The notes beneath the pieces are model-generated. The model saw nothing but the letters and a program-made list of their open reading frames with translations. It searched no databases and was not told where the DNA came from. From Theodoxus fluviatilis (Eukaryota > Mollusca > Gastropoda > Cycloneritida > Neritidae): 64,000 nt of DNA. A program made the translations under genes and the position numbers. How positions within the stretch are numbered: position 1 is the first letter of the stretch; the number at the start of each line of letters is the position of its first letter. The DNA lies in assembly GCA_034096865.1 (NCBI GenBank), contig JAWQFJ010000528.1, positions 79,293-143,292 on the forward strand, read 5' to 3'. Below, piece by piece: positions 21,701 to 32,269 of this stretch.

Positions 21701-22533
21701 ACAATAAGGAATGTAAGTATCAGTTGTCTCTCAGTCTACGACAATAAGGAATGTAAGTATCAGTTGTCTCTCAGTCTACGACAATAAGGAATGTAAGTAT
21801 CAGTTGTCTCTCAGTCTACGACAATAAGGAATGTAAGTGTCAGTTGTCTCTCAGTCTACGACAATAAGGAATGTAAGTATCAGTTGTCTCTCTGTCTATG
21901 ACAATAAGGAATGTAAGTATCAGTTGTCTCTCAGTCTACGACAATAAGGAATGTAAGTGTCAGTTGTCTCTCAGTCTACGACAATAAGGAATGTAAGTAT
22001 CAGTTGTCTCTCAGTCTATGACAATAAGGAATGTAAGTATCAGTTGTCTCTCAGTCTACGACAATAAGGAATGTAAGTATCAGTTGTCTCTCAGTCTACG
22101 ACAATAAGGAATGTAAGTGTCAGTTGTCTCTCAGTCTACGACAATAAGGAATGTAAGTATCAGTTGTCTCTCAGTCTACGACAATAAGGAATGTAAGTAT
22201 CAGTTGTCTCTCAGTCTACGACAATAAGGAATGTATGTATCAGTTGTCTCTCAGTCTACGACAATAAGGAATGTAAGTGTCAGTTGTCTCTCAGTCTACG
22301 ACAATAAGGAATGTATGTATCAGTTGTCTCTCAGTCTACGACAATAAGGAATGTAAGTATCAGTTGTCTCTCAGTCTACGACAATAAGGAATGTAAGTGT
22401 CAGTTGTCTCTCAGTCTACGACAATAAGGAATGTAAGTGTCAGTTGTCTCTCAGTCTACGACAATAAGGAATGTAAGTATCAGTTGTCTCTCAGTCTATG
22501 ACAATAAGGAATGTAAGTATCAGTTGTCTCTCA
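18733..22533 (+). repeat. 40-bp minisatellite built from the exon 8/intron 8 junction, about 95 copies
   Basis: Unit of 40 bp: CTCTCAGTCTACGACAATAA, GGAAT, then GTAAGTATCAGTTGT. The first 25 nt equal the 3' end of exon 8 and the last 15 the start of intron 8. Copies differ at a few positions (TAC/TAT, GTAAGTAT/GTAAGTGT, occasional GTATGT, some 38-bp units lacking CA). Nearly every unit keeps a consensus GTAAGT donor and a TTGTCTCTCAG acceptor-like motif. Since 40 is not divisible by three, read-through meets TAA or TGA within about three units. Confidence 0.96.
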
Positions 22534-22857
22534 GTGCTGTGACACGGAATGGCAGTAAAGGTCAGCGTTTGACATGCACTCACAAGAAGCAGCCATAATA
22601 GTCATGTGCTATTAGTTTTTTAAACATTAATAAATTTCAATTATTAAATTTTATGTTTCTTATAAAGCATGTGTGTTATAGTCACAGTTCAGTGTACAAA
22701 ACAAACGTGACATGAAGCAGTTACCTCTCATCTCTAATGACAGAGCACAAATGGTGAGTGTCACTTAGTCTTTGAGAGAAGGAGAGAAAGAATTGGAAAG
22801 TTCTGTCTCTAAAACAAGCTGAGTAAGTTGTGTTTAGATGCTGCATCTGGGCATACA

Positions 22858-22961
22858 TTCCAGTGCAGTGTATTGCAGTGTATTGCAGTGTATTGCAGTG
22901 TATTGCAGTGTATTGCAGTGTATTGCAGTGTATTGCAGTGTATTGCAGTGTATTGCAGTGC
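22858..22961 (+). repeat. 10-bp minisatellite TATTGCAGTG, about 10 copies
   Basis: Perfect or near-perfect tandem copies in the last part of DRC7 intron 8, about 110 bp before exon 9. The motif TTGCAGTG resembles the true exon 9 acceptor (ATTGCAG/TGACTG). Confidence 0.95.
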
Positions 22962-23070
22962 ATGTGTGTGATTGTGACTGATTTGTAGACTGGTTGTCTG
23001 TGTTGGAGTGACTTCATTGTGGCTATTGGAGTGGCAGAAACTGACTTGACAATCTGTGTCTGCATTGCAG

Positions 23071-23199
23071 TGACTGATCTAGTCATGGTCAGGGAATATT
23101 ACGCTCATCGGGAGGACAAGCTGCACACCAGGGCGCACAACCATATGACAGGCTGGATCACCGAGCACTTTCATGCTGGCCGATCTCACTGCCTCAAAG
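23071..23199 (+). CDS. DRC7: DRC7 exon 9
   Basis: Follows TGTCTGCATTGCAG and ends AAAG before GTGACA. With the phase-1 T of exon 8 it reads LTDLVMVREYYAHREDKLHT, RAHNHMTGWITEHFHAGRSH, CLK. The VREYY...NREDKL-type motif and the TGWITEHFHAGR hairpin match DRC7 middle-domain features. Confidence 0.92.
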
Positions 23200-23377
23200 G
23201 TGACAGTTCATTTCCACTTCTAGTATTTGACCCTGAAATAGTGTCTAGGGGAACTGGGACTGATAGACAATTAAAACAGTGCCACACAATTTTTACTTGG
23301 GGTAAAATGTAAAGCGGTTTGAGCACCAATCAATAATGGAAAGTCGCTATATAAAATCACACCTGTACCTTCATTTT

Positions 23378-24244
23378 TGACTCACATGCGAAGCAAAAGT
23401 GAGTCTATGTACTGAGCCGTGTCGTCCGTCCGGGCGTCCGTCCGTCCGTCCGTCCGTCCGTCCGTCCGTCCGTCCGTAAAAAACTTAAACGTTGGATTTT
23501 TCTCGGAGACTATTAAGTCTATCAACACCAAATGTGGCATGATGGTGTATGATGACAAGGCCTCAAAAAACATACATAGTGACTTGACCTTGCTTCAAGG
23601 TCAAGGTCACAGGAGCCATAAATGTGGTCTCAAAAACAGTCATTTTTCACATTTTCCCAATTTTCTCCCACGTTATTGAGAATGGCGACCTTAGCTACAA
23701 GTGGTATATAGGTCAAAGCAAGCCCTATCTTTTGATACCAGTTTGGTTGACCTTGCTTCAAGGTCAAGGTCACAGGAGCTCTTCAAAGTTGGATTGTATA
23801 CATATTTTGAAGTGACCTTGACCCTGAACTATGGCAGATAACTTTTTCAAACTTAATAATTATGTGGGGCACATGTTATACTTTCATCATGAGACACATT
23901 TGGTCACATATCATCAAGGTCAAGGTCACTTTGACCCTTATGAAATGTGACCAAAATGGGGTAGTGAACCACTAAAATTGACTATATCTCATGGTAGAAA
24001 GTGCCAATAAGCACCATTGTGCTTCCTATGTCTTGAATTAACAGCTTTGTGTTGCATGACCTTGGATGACCTTGACCTTGGGTCACATGTATTTTGGTAG
24101 GAAAAATGTGTAAAGCATTTCTTTGTGTATGATGTCATTGGTAGGTTTAGTTGTTTGACCTTGACCTTGAAGGTCACCTGAAGGTCAAGGTCATATAAAG
24201 GTCAAGGTCAAGCATGTGAGTCGTATGGGCTTTGCCCTTCTTGT
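23378..24244 (+). mobile_element. Dispersed family B element (TCAAGGTCA-rich), copy 1, DRC7 intron 9
   Basis: Starts TGACTCACATGCGAAGCAAA, whose first bases pair with the following GTGAGTC, followed by a (GTCC)n run at 23426-23476. It ends GTGAGTCGTATGGG then GGGCTTTGCCC hairpin and TTCTTG. GACTCACATGC at the start recurs inverted as GCATGTGAGTC near the end. The interior holds at least eight TCAAGGTCA motifs. About 97% identical by eye to the copy at 31422. No coding capacity is seen; superfamily unknown. Confidence 0.8.
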
Positions 24245-24742
24245 TTAAAACTTGTGCCGTGATCTACATTTGTCTGGGTGGCTGGTGGTGGATCATCTGC
24301 TAAGTCTTTCACAGTTGTCCTTTTCTTGTCATCTGTCTCCCTCAGGCCCTCTGTGATAAGTAGCAGGATGGTCGCCTCCAAGCATCGCTGTATTGAAGCT
24401 GAATGCCAAAGACCAGAATCCCAGCACAAGGATTTTCTGAGAAATGAAGTGTCCTTTGAATCTGAAATTCGGTAGCTGCTGCACATGACTGCCTGAACAT
24501 TAAATACTGCATTATTGTTTGACTAGCTTTTAAACTAGATAAAAAAGACAAGTTAGAGTTGAAAACTGTTGATAATAGGAGATCGAATAATTTTGCCTTG
24601 CTCTCTTATCTTTTATTGTGAAGGAGGTGATGACTCTGAATCCTCACTCTGTGTCAGATTTTGACCATGACTTTTAAAATAAAGAATCATGCTGGATGTA
24701 CATGTGCCATGCTCATGTTCCACTCCAAACTCTGATGGCCAG
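24245..24742 (+). other. Rest of DRC7 intron 9, nothing recognised
   Basis: Unique-looking intron sequence ending at the acceptor TCTGATGGCCAG, which has a weak pyrimidine tract. Confidence 0.6.
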
Positions 24743-24975
24743 AGCACCAGTACAAGGGCAGTGCCCCTGGGCCAGAAAACGACAGGATCATGGTTTTCTT
24801 CAATGAGGCTCGAGTGGACGGTCTGGTGAATCGTATGGAAACCCCTACGGAGATGACAGAGCACTTCCAGAATAGAGATGATTTCCTGTACTACCTTCAC
24901 GTGGAATTTGGTCGGAAGACCAAGAGATTTGGTCCTCGGGACTCATCACCCTCGCACAACCTCAGGTCCATCCAG
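24743..24975 (+). CDS. DRC7: DRC7 exon 10
   Basis: Starts after GATGGCCAG. With the G of exon 9 it reads EHQYKGSAPGPENDRIMVFF, NEARVDGLVNRMETPTEMTE and HFQNRDDFLYYLHVEFG, ending RSIQ before GTATGA. EARVDGL and DFLYYLHVEFG are conserved DRC7 motifs. The acceptor tract is weak, but reading frame and homology fix it. Confidence 0.9.
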
Positions 24976-25025
24976 GTATGACATGTGGGCATATCTGTAG
25001 TACTGTGTGGCTTTGTATGTGTGTG

Positions 25026-28021
25026 TGTGACAACAAGTATGTGTGTGTCAACATGTCTGTGTGTGTCAACATGCCTGTGTGTGTCAACATGCCTGTGTGT
25101 GTCAACAAGTATGTGTGTGTCAACATGTCTGTGTGTGTCAACATGTCTGTGTGTTTCAACATGCCTGTGTGTGTCAACATGTCTGTGTGTGTCAACATGC
25201 CTGTGTGTGTCAACATGCCTGTGTGTGTCAACATGCCTGTGTGTGTCAACATGTCTGTGTGTGTCAGTATGTCTGTGTGTGTCAACATGTCTGTGTGTGT
25301 CAACATGCCTGTGTGTGTCAACATGCCTGCATGTGTGTGTCAACATGCCTGTGTGTGTCAGCATGCCTGTGTGTGTCAACATGCCTGTGTGTGTCAACAT
25401 GTCTGTGTGTGTCAACATGTCTGTGTATGTCAACATGCCTGTGTGTGTCAACATGCCTGTGTATGTCAACATGCCTGTGTGTGTCAGCATGCCTGTGTGT
25501 GTCAACAGGTCTGTGTGTGTCAACATGCCAGTGTGTGGCAACATGCCTGTGTGTGTCAACATGCCTGTGTGTGTCAGCATGTCTGTGTGTGTCAACATGC
25601 CTGTGTGTGTCAACATGCCTGTGTGTGTCAACATGCCTGTGTGTGTCAGCATGCCTGTGTGTGTCAACATGCATGTGTGTGTCAACATGCATGTGTGTGT
25701 CAACATGCCTGTGTGTGTCAACATGCCTGTGTGTTTCAAGAGGTCTGTGTGAGTCAACATGCCTGTGTGTGTCAACATGCCTGTGTGTGTCAGCATGCCT
25801 GTGTGTGTCAACATGCCTGTGTATGTCAACAGGTATGTGTGTGTCAACATGCCTGTGTGTGTCAACATGTCTGTGTGTGTCAACATGCCTGTGTGTGTCA
25901 ACATGCCTGTGTGTGTGTGTCAACATGCCTTTGTGTGTCAGCATGCCTGTGTGTGTGTCAACATGCCTTTGTGTGTCAACATGCCTGTGTGTGTGTGTCA
26001 GCATGTCTGTGTGTGTCAACATGCCTGTGTGTGTCAACATGCCTGTGTGTGTGTCAACATGCCTTTGTGTGTCAGCATGCCTGTGTGTGTCAACATGCCT
26101 GTGTGTGTCAACATGCCTGTGTGTGTGTGTCAACATGTCTGTGTGTGTCAACATGCCTGTGTGTGTCAGCATGCCTGTGTGTGTGTCAACATGCATGTGT
26201 GTGTCAACATGCCTTTGTGTGTCAGCATGCCTGTGTGTGTCAGCATGCCTGTGTGTGTCAACAGGTCTGTGTGTGTCAACATGTCTGTGTGTGTCAACAT
26301 GTCTGTGTGTGTCAATATGTCTGTGTGTGTCAACATGCCTGTGTATGTCAATATGTCTGTGTGTGTGTCAATACGTCTGTGTGTGTCAGCATGCCTGTGT
26401 GTGTCAACATGTCTGTGTGTGTCAACATGTCTGTGTGTGTCAATATGTCTGTGTGTGTCAGCATGCCTGTGTGTGTCAACATGTCTGTGTGTGTCAGCAT
26501 GCCTGTGTGTGTCAACATGCCTGTGTGTGACAACATGTCTGTGTGTGTCAACATGTCTGTGTGTGTCAACATGTCTGTGTGTGTCAATATGCCTGTGTGT
26601 GTCAACAGGTCTGTGTGTGTCAACATGCCTGTGTGTGTCAACATGCCTGTGTGTGTCAACATGCCTGTGTGTGTCAGCATGCCTGTGTGTGTCAACATGC
26701 CTGTGTGTGTCAACATGCCTGTGCGTGTGTGTCAACATGTCTGTGTGTGTCAACATGCCTGTGTGTGTCAACATGCCTGTGTGTGTCAACATGCCTGTGT
26801 GTGTCAGCATGCCTGTGTGTGTCAACATGCCTGTGTGTGTCCACATGCTTGTGTGTGTGTCAACATGTCTGTGTGTGTCAACATGCCTGTGTGTGTCAAC
26901 ATGTCTGTGTGTGTCAACATGTCTGTGTGTGTCAACATGCCTGTGTGTGTCAACATGCCTGTGTGTGTCAACATGCCTGTGTGTGTCAACATGCCTGTGT
27001 GTGTCAACATGCCTGTGTGTGTCAACATGCCTGTGTGTGTCAGCATGCCTGTGTGTGTCAACATGTCTGTGTGTGTCAACATGTCTGTGTGTGTCAACAT
27101 GCCTGTGTGTGTCAACATGCCTGTGTGTGTCAGCATGCCTGTGTGTGTCAACATGCCTGTGTGTGTCAACATGTCTGTGTGTGTCAACATGTCTGTGTGT
27201 GTCAACATGCCTGTGTGTGTCAACATGCCTGTGTGTGTCAACATGCCTGTGTGTGTGTCAACATGCCTGTGTGTGTCAGCATGCCTGTGTGTGTCAACAT
27301 GCCTGTGTGTGTGTCAACATGCCTTTGTGTGTCAACATGCCTGCATGTGTGTGTCAGCATGCCTGTGTGTGTCAACATGCCTGTGTGTGTCAACATGTAT
27401 GTGTGTGTCAACATGTCTGTGTGTGTCAGCATGTCTGTGTGTGTGTCAACATGCCTGTGTGTGTCAACATTTCTGTGTGTCAACATGCCTGTGTGTGTCA
27501 ACATGTCTGTGTGTGTCAACATGCCTGTGTGTGTCAACATGCCTGTGTGTGTCAACATGTCTGTGTGTGTCAACATGTCTGTGTGTGTCAACATGTCTGT
27601 GTGTGTGTCAACATGCCTGTGTGTGTCAACATGTCTGTGTGTGTCAACAGGTCTGTGTGTGTCAACAGGTCTGTGTGTGTCAACAGGTCTGTGTGTGTCA
27701 ACAGGTCTGTGTGTGTCAACATGCCTGTGTGTGTCAACATGCCTGTGTGTGTCAGCATGCCTGTGTGTGTCAGCATGTCTGTGTGTGTCAGCATGCCTGT
27801 GCGTGTCAACAGGTCTGTGTGTGTCAACAGGTCTGTGTGTGTCAGCATGTCTGTGTGTGTCAACATGTCTGTGTGTGTCAACATGTCTGTGTGTGTCAAC
27901 ATGCCTGTGTGTGTCAACAGGTCTGTGTGTGTCAACAGGTCTGTGTGTGTCAACATGTCTGTGTGTGTCAACATGCATGTGTGTGTCAACATGCCTGTGT
28001 GTGTCAACATGTCTGTGTGTA
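25026..28021 (+). repeat. 18-bp minisatellite, about 165 copies, DRC7 intron 10
   Basis: Unit GTGTGTCAACATGCCTGT with C/T, AAC/AGC and ATG/AGG variants. It begins about 50 bp after the exon 10 donor. Because 18 is divisible by three, very long open frames run through it on both strands, but they encode only low-complexity Cys/Val or His/Thr repeats and are not genes. Confidence 0.96.
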
Positions 28022-28106
28022 GCACATGGCCAAAGCCACTCGATGCTCCCCTCATCAGCTGGAACCTCTGACTGCCGAGCTGTGTGGTTATTTTGGTCTG
28101 TGTGTT

Positions 28107-29200
28107 GGTTTTGTCTGTGTGTGTCAGTGTGTCTGTGTGTGTGGATCAGTGTATGTGTGTGTCAGTGTGTCTGTGTGTGTGGATCAGTGTATGTGTGTGT
28201 CAGTGTGTCTGTTTGTGTGGATCAGTGTATGTGTGTGTCAGTGTGTCTGTTTGTGTGGATCAGTGTATGTGTGTGTCAGTGTGTCTGTGTGTGTGGATCA
28301 GTGTATGTGTGTGTCAGTGTGTCTGTGTGTGTGGATTAGTGAATGTGTGTGTCAGTGTGTCTGTTTGTGTGGATCAGTGTATGTGTTTGTCAGTGTGTCT
28401 GTGTGTGTGGATCAGTGTGTGTGTTTGTCAGTGTGTCTGTGTGTGTGGATCAGTGTATGTGTTTGTCAGTGTGTCTGTGTGTGTGGATCAGGGTATGTGT
28501 TTGTCAGTGTGTCTGTGTGTGTGGATCAATGTAGGTGTGTGTCAGTGTGTCTGTGTGTGTGGAACAGTGTATGTGTTTGTCAGTGTGGCTGTGTGTGTCA
28601 GTGTGTCTGTGTGTGTGGATCAGTGTATGTGTGTGTCAGTGTGGATGTGTGTGTCAGTGTGTCTGTGTGTGTGGATCAGTGTATGTGTGTGTCAGTGTGT
28701 CTGTTTGTGTGGATCAGTGTAGGTGTGTGTCAGTGTGTCTGTGTGTGTGGATCAGTGTATGTGTGTGTCAGTGTGTCTGTGCATGTGGATCAGTGTATGT
28801 GTTTGTCAGTGTGTCTGTGTGTGTGGATCAGTGTATGTGTGTGTCAGTGTGTCTGTGCGTGTGGATCAGTGTATGTGTGTGTCAGTGTGTCTGTTTGTGT
28901 GGATCAGTGTAGGTGTGTGTCAGTGTGTCTGTGTGTGTGGATCAGTGTATGTGTGTGTCAGTGTGTCTGTGTGTGTGGATCAGTGTATGTGTGTGTCAGT
29001 GTGTCTGTGTGTGTGGATCAGTGTATGTGTGTGTCAGTGTGGCTGTGTGTGTCAGTGTGTCTGTGTGTGTGGATCAGTGTATGTGTGTGTCAGTGTGTCT
29101 GTGTGTGTGGATCAGTGTAGGTGTGTGTCAGTGTGGCTGTGTGTGTCAGTGTGTCTGTGTGTGTGGATCACTGTATGTGTGTGTCAGTGTACTTGTATTT
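28107..29200 (+). repeat. 36-bp minisatellite, about 30 copies, DRC7 intron 10
   Basis: Unit GTGTGTCAGTGTGTCTGTGT plus GTGTGGATCAGTGTAT. It is related in composition to the preceding 18-bp array but carries a distinct GGATCA block, so it is a separate expansion. About 85 bp of unique sequence separates the two arrays. Confidence 0.95.
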
Positions 29201-29544
29201 GTTGGTGTGCCTGTATATGTTTGTTTGATTGTGTTTGTCAGAATTTAAGACTGGGAATCCATCTTAATTCACAAGTAGGAATTCAAATACCTTTCTGTGT
29301 AAGCCTGTTAAAAATGTGAGAACAGCTGTGCATAGAACTAAAAAGCAGTTGTTATATGCTGAATTGGATATTTGCTTCAAAATATTTTAGTGATGCATGT
29401 GCAATTCATATCAAACCACCATTGCATTTACCGTGCAGTGTAGGCAAATGGAGCTTTAATATGTGCAGCTTTGTTCTCCAAGTGCCTTTTTGTTTTAGAT
29501 GCATATGCAATTTTTGGTCTGGAATATGCCCATTTCTGTGCATC

Positions 29545-30032
29545 ACACAGATCAGGCTGATGCGCACGCTGGCCATCTCCGCATTCTTGTATGCATGCGA
29601 GTCCTGGACACTCACATCTGAACTACAGAGACGGATACAAGCCCTGGAAATGAGATGCTACCGCAAGATTCTGAACATCTCATATAAAGACCATGTCACG
29701 AATGAGGAAGTCAGCAACAGGATCAGGAGAGCTATTGGACAGTACAAAGACCTGCTCTCAATTGTGAAAAGCAGAAAGCTGAAGTGGTACGGTCACGTGT
29801 CAAGAGGCAGTGGGCTGGCCAAGATCATCCTGCAAGGTACCGTACCAGGTGGGAGAAGGAGAGGCAGGCAGAGAAAGAAGTGGGAAGACAAAATCAAAGA
29901 GTGGGCAAGCTTGACCTTTGCTGACTCACAGCGAGCCACAGAGGATAGAGATCAATGGAGGAAGATTGTCCAAAAGTCATCAGTGGTGCCTCAACAACCC
30001 ATCTCAGGGTTAAGAGACTGAACTGAACTGAA
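29545..30032 (+). mobile_element. 5'-truncated RTE-like LINE 3' end, DRC7 intron 10
   Basis: An open frame from about 29553 encodes the C-terminus of a non-LTR polyprotein: RLMRTLAISAFLYACESWTL, RRIQALEMRCYRKILNISYK, LKWYGHVSRGSGLAKIIL and GGRRRGRQRKKWEDKIKEW. It ends TGA after GLRD and a (TGAAC)n-type tail at 30018-30031. Two shorter relatives lie at 57.7 and 60.15 kb. The clade is judged from the C-terminal style. Confidence 0.75.
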
Positions 30033-30060
30033 TGCACATTTCTACCAAGCCACACGAAGA

Positions 30061-30066
<6 letters not shown>

Positions 30067-30124
<58 letters not shown>
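30067..30124. repeat. (GT)n microsatellite
   Basis: About 58 bp of GT dinucleotides, about 80 bp upstream of exon 11. Confidence 0.95.
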
Positions 30125-30127
<3 letters not shown>

Positions 30128-30202
30128 CCAATTAATAATGTTCATGTAATCAGTATTGGAATGTGTTTTCAAGTCTTGCATGATTTCTTTTTTCCTCTCC
30201 AG

Positions 30203-30418
30203 AAAATGGTTCAAAGGTTCCACCGTGACAAATCCAAGCCAGCAAATGAGGACATGATGGAGATAGTCTACTTGATGTCTGAGGACAAGATACAGGTGAC
30301 TTACCACACTGAGGACAGAAGAATCGCTGCCTCGACACGTGACTTCCTCAAGCCAGCCAACTGGGATGAGAAGGGAGCAGTTCTGACATGGCAGCCTGAC
30401 ATGCACAACACGTTCCAG
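30203..30418 (+). CDS. DRC7: DRC7 exon 11
   Basis: Follows TTTTTTCCTCTCCAG and ends before GTGCCT. Encodes KMVQRFHRDKSKPANEDMME, IVYLMSEDKIQVTYHTEDRR and FLKPANWDEKGAVLTWQPDM, ending HNTFQ. 72 codons, phase 0 at both ends. Confidence 0.94.
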
Positions 30419-31421
30419 GTGCCTACTCTTTCCTCTTGCATTTGATCTCCTCCTTGTGCTGGATGGATGGTTCCTCAAAAGCATGTACCCATCCAGCAGG
30501 TTTCAGGATTGAACATGTACCTCTGTGTATGTACTACCTCCCTTTGAATAAGCATACCATATTTAGAAACTGTAATAATGACTCCTAAAAGACATGACCC
30601 ACAAGCAGAAAAGTTTAGCCACATGACAAGTTTTCTACTCCTGGCCGTTTGCAAGCACTAAGCCTCTTTTTCAAAGACAGAGAAAATCTGAGAATACAGT
30701 ATTTACTGTATTCGTTACAGCAGTGCGGGTGCTCAAGGGAAGCAACTCTTCGGAGCAATTTGGCATTAACTCCCTTGTACTGACAGGGAAACGGTCATAG
30801 CAATGGGCCTAGACCAGACATCATTGTTACTACCTCCCTTTGAATAATCTGCACATTTCTTCCCACAGTCTCAATGGATTTGCTATCCTTGTCTGACAGA
30901 TTCCACGAATTGAAGATTTCGCAACCCGTCTCCCTGTCCCATATGAGTAGGTAGGCGTAATGGCAGCCTCCTTCTGCTGACCATAGGCAGCCGCTGAGCA
31001 TCAGTCTGGCATGGTGTTCCACACATTTGTGCCATTCCTTGTTGAGGTTGTTCATCAACGGACTGTGCAGTTGAATGTGAAAAATTACAGTGTTTTGCCT
31101 GATTCCACATACGTCTGACACAATGTTATGGTGATGAGCTTGTTGAGGCATTTGAGGCAGATACGTTTGGGAGCTTCGGTTTCACGGGTTCTTTACCACC
31201 CTGGCTGTTTCCTTGCTAGTACATGGGAGATAATGCAGAGCGTGGAATTACTCACTCTCTGAAGAGTTGCTTCCATTGAATCTACATTCACGGTGCAAAG
31301 ACTTCCACAAATATTACAGAACATAACTTTTTTTTCCTTTTTCTTTTTTAAAGAAAAAATAATACAGTGGGTGCCACTTGGAAGTTGGTTGACTACTGAG
31401 TTCTCACTCCAGATGATTTTT
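30419..31421. other. First part of DRC7 intron 11, possible old coding remnant on the reverse strand
   Basis: A reverse open frame (31151 to 30795, 118 codons) contains HYAYLLIWDRETGCEIFNSW and looks more protein-like than chance, but I do not recognise it. It could be a decayed transposon gene or coincidence. Nothing else is seen. Confidence 0.3.
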
Positions 31422-32269
31422 TGACTCACATGCGAAGCAAAAGTGAGTCTATGTACTCAGCCGTGTCGTCCGTCCGTCCGTCCGTCCGTCCGGGCGTAAA
31501 AAACTTAAACGTTGGATTTTGTCGGAGACTATTAAGTCTATCAACACCAAATATGGCATGATGGTGTATGATGACAAGGCCTCAAAAAACATACATAGTG
31601 ACTTGACCTTGCTTCAAGGTCAAGGTCACAGGAGCCATAAATGTGGTCTCAAAAACAGTCATTTTTCACATTTTCCCAATTTTCTCCCACGTTATTGAGA
31701 ATGGCGACCTTAGCTACAAGTGGTATATAGGTCAAAGCAAGCCCTATCTTTTGATACCAGTTTGGTTGACCTTGCTTCAAGGTCAAGGTCACAGGAGCTC
31801 TTCAAAGTTGGATTGTATACATATTTTGAAGTGACCTTGACCCTGAACTATGGAAGATAACTGTTTCAAACTTAATAATTATGTGGGGCACATGTTATAC
31901 TTTCATCATGAGACACATTTGGTCACATATCATCAAGGTCAAGGTCACTTTGACCCTTATGAAATGTGACCAAAATGGGGTAGTGAACCACTAAAAGTGA
32001 CTATATCTCATGGTAGAAAGTGCCAATAAGCACCATTGTGCTTCCTATGTCTTGAATGAACAGCTTTGTGTTGCATGACCTTGGATGACCTTGACCTTGG
32101 GTCAAGGTCACATGTATTTTGGTAGGAAAAATGTGTAAAGCATTTCTTTGTGTATGATGTCATTGGTAGGTTTAGTTGTTTGACCTTGACCTTGAAGGTC
32201 ACCTGAAGGTCAAGGTCATATAAAGGTCAAGGTCAAGCATGTGAGTCGTATGGGCTTTGCCCTTCTTGT
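31422..32269 (+). mobile_element. Dispersed family B element, copy 2, DRC7 intron 11
   Basis: Starts TGACTCACATGCGAAGCAAA and ends GGGCTTTGCCCTTCTTG as copy 1. The (GTCC)n run is shorter here, and GGGTCAAGGTCACATG has one extra TCAAGG unit. High identity implies recent activity. Confidence 0.8.

Noticed and set aside
18733..22533. CRISPR-like array (regular repeats of about 40 bp)
   Set aside because: The repeats are directly contiguous with no unique spacers, and the setting is an intron of a eukaryotic gene.
24978..28022. Open frame of about 1000 codons rich in Cys and Val
   Set aside because: It is a product of an 18-bp tandem repeat, whose length is a multiple of three. Overlapping open frames exist on both strands and the region is intron 10 of DRC7.
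29356..29552. N-terminal extension of the LINE frame at 29.5 kb
   Set aside because: The residues before about 29553 do not resemble LINE sequence; the element is 5'-truncated there and the extra codons are chance.
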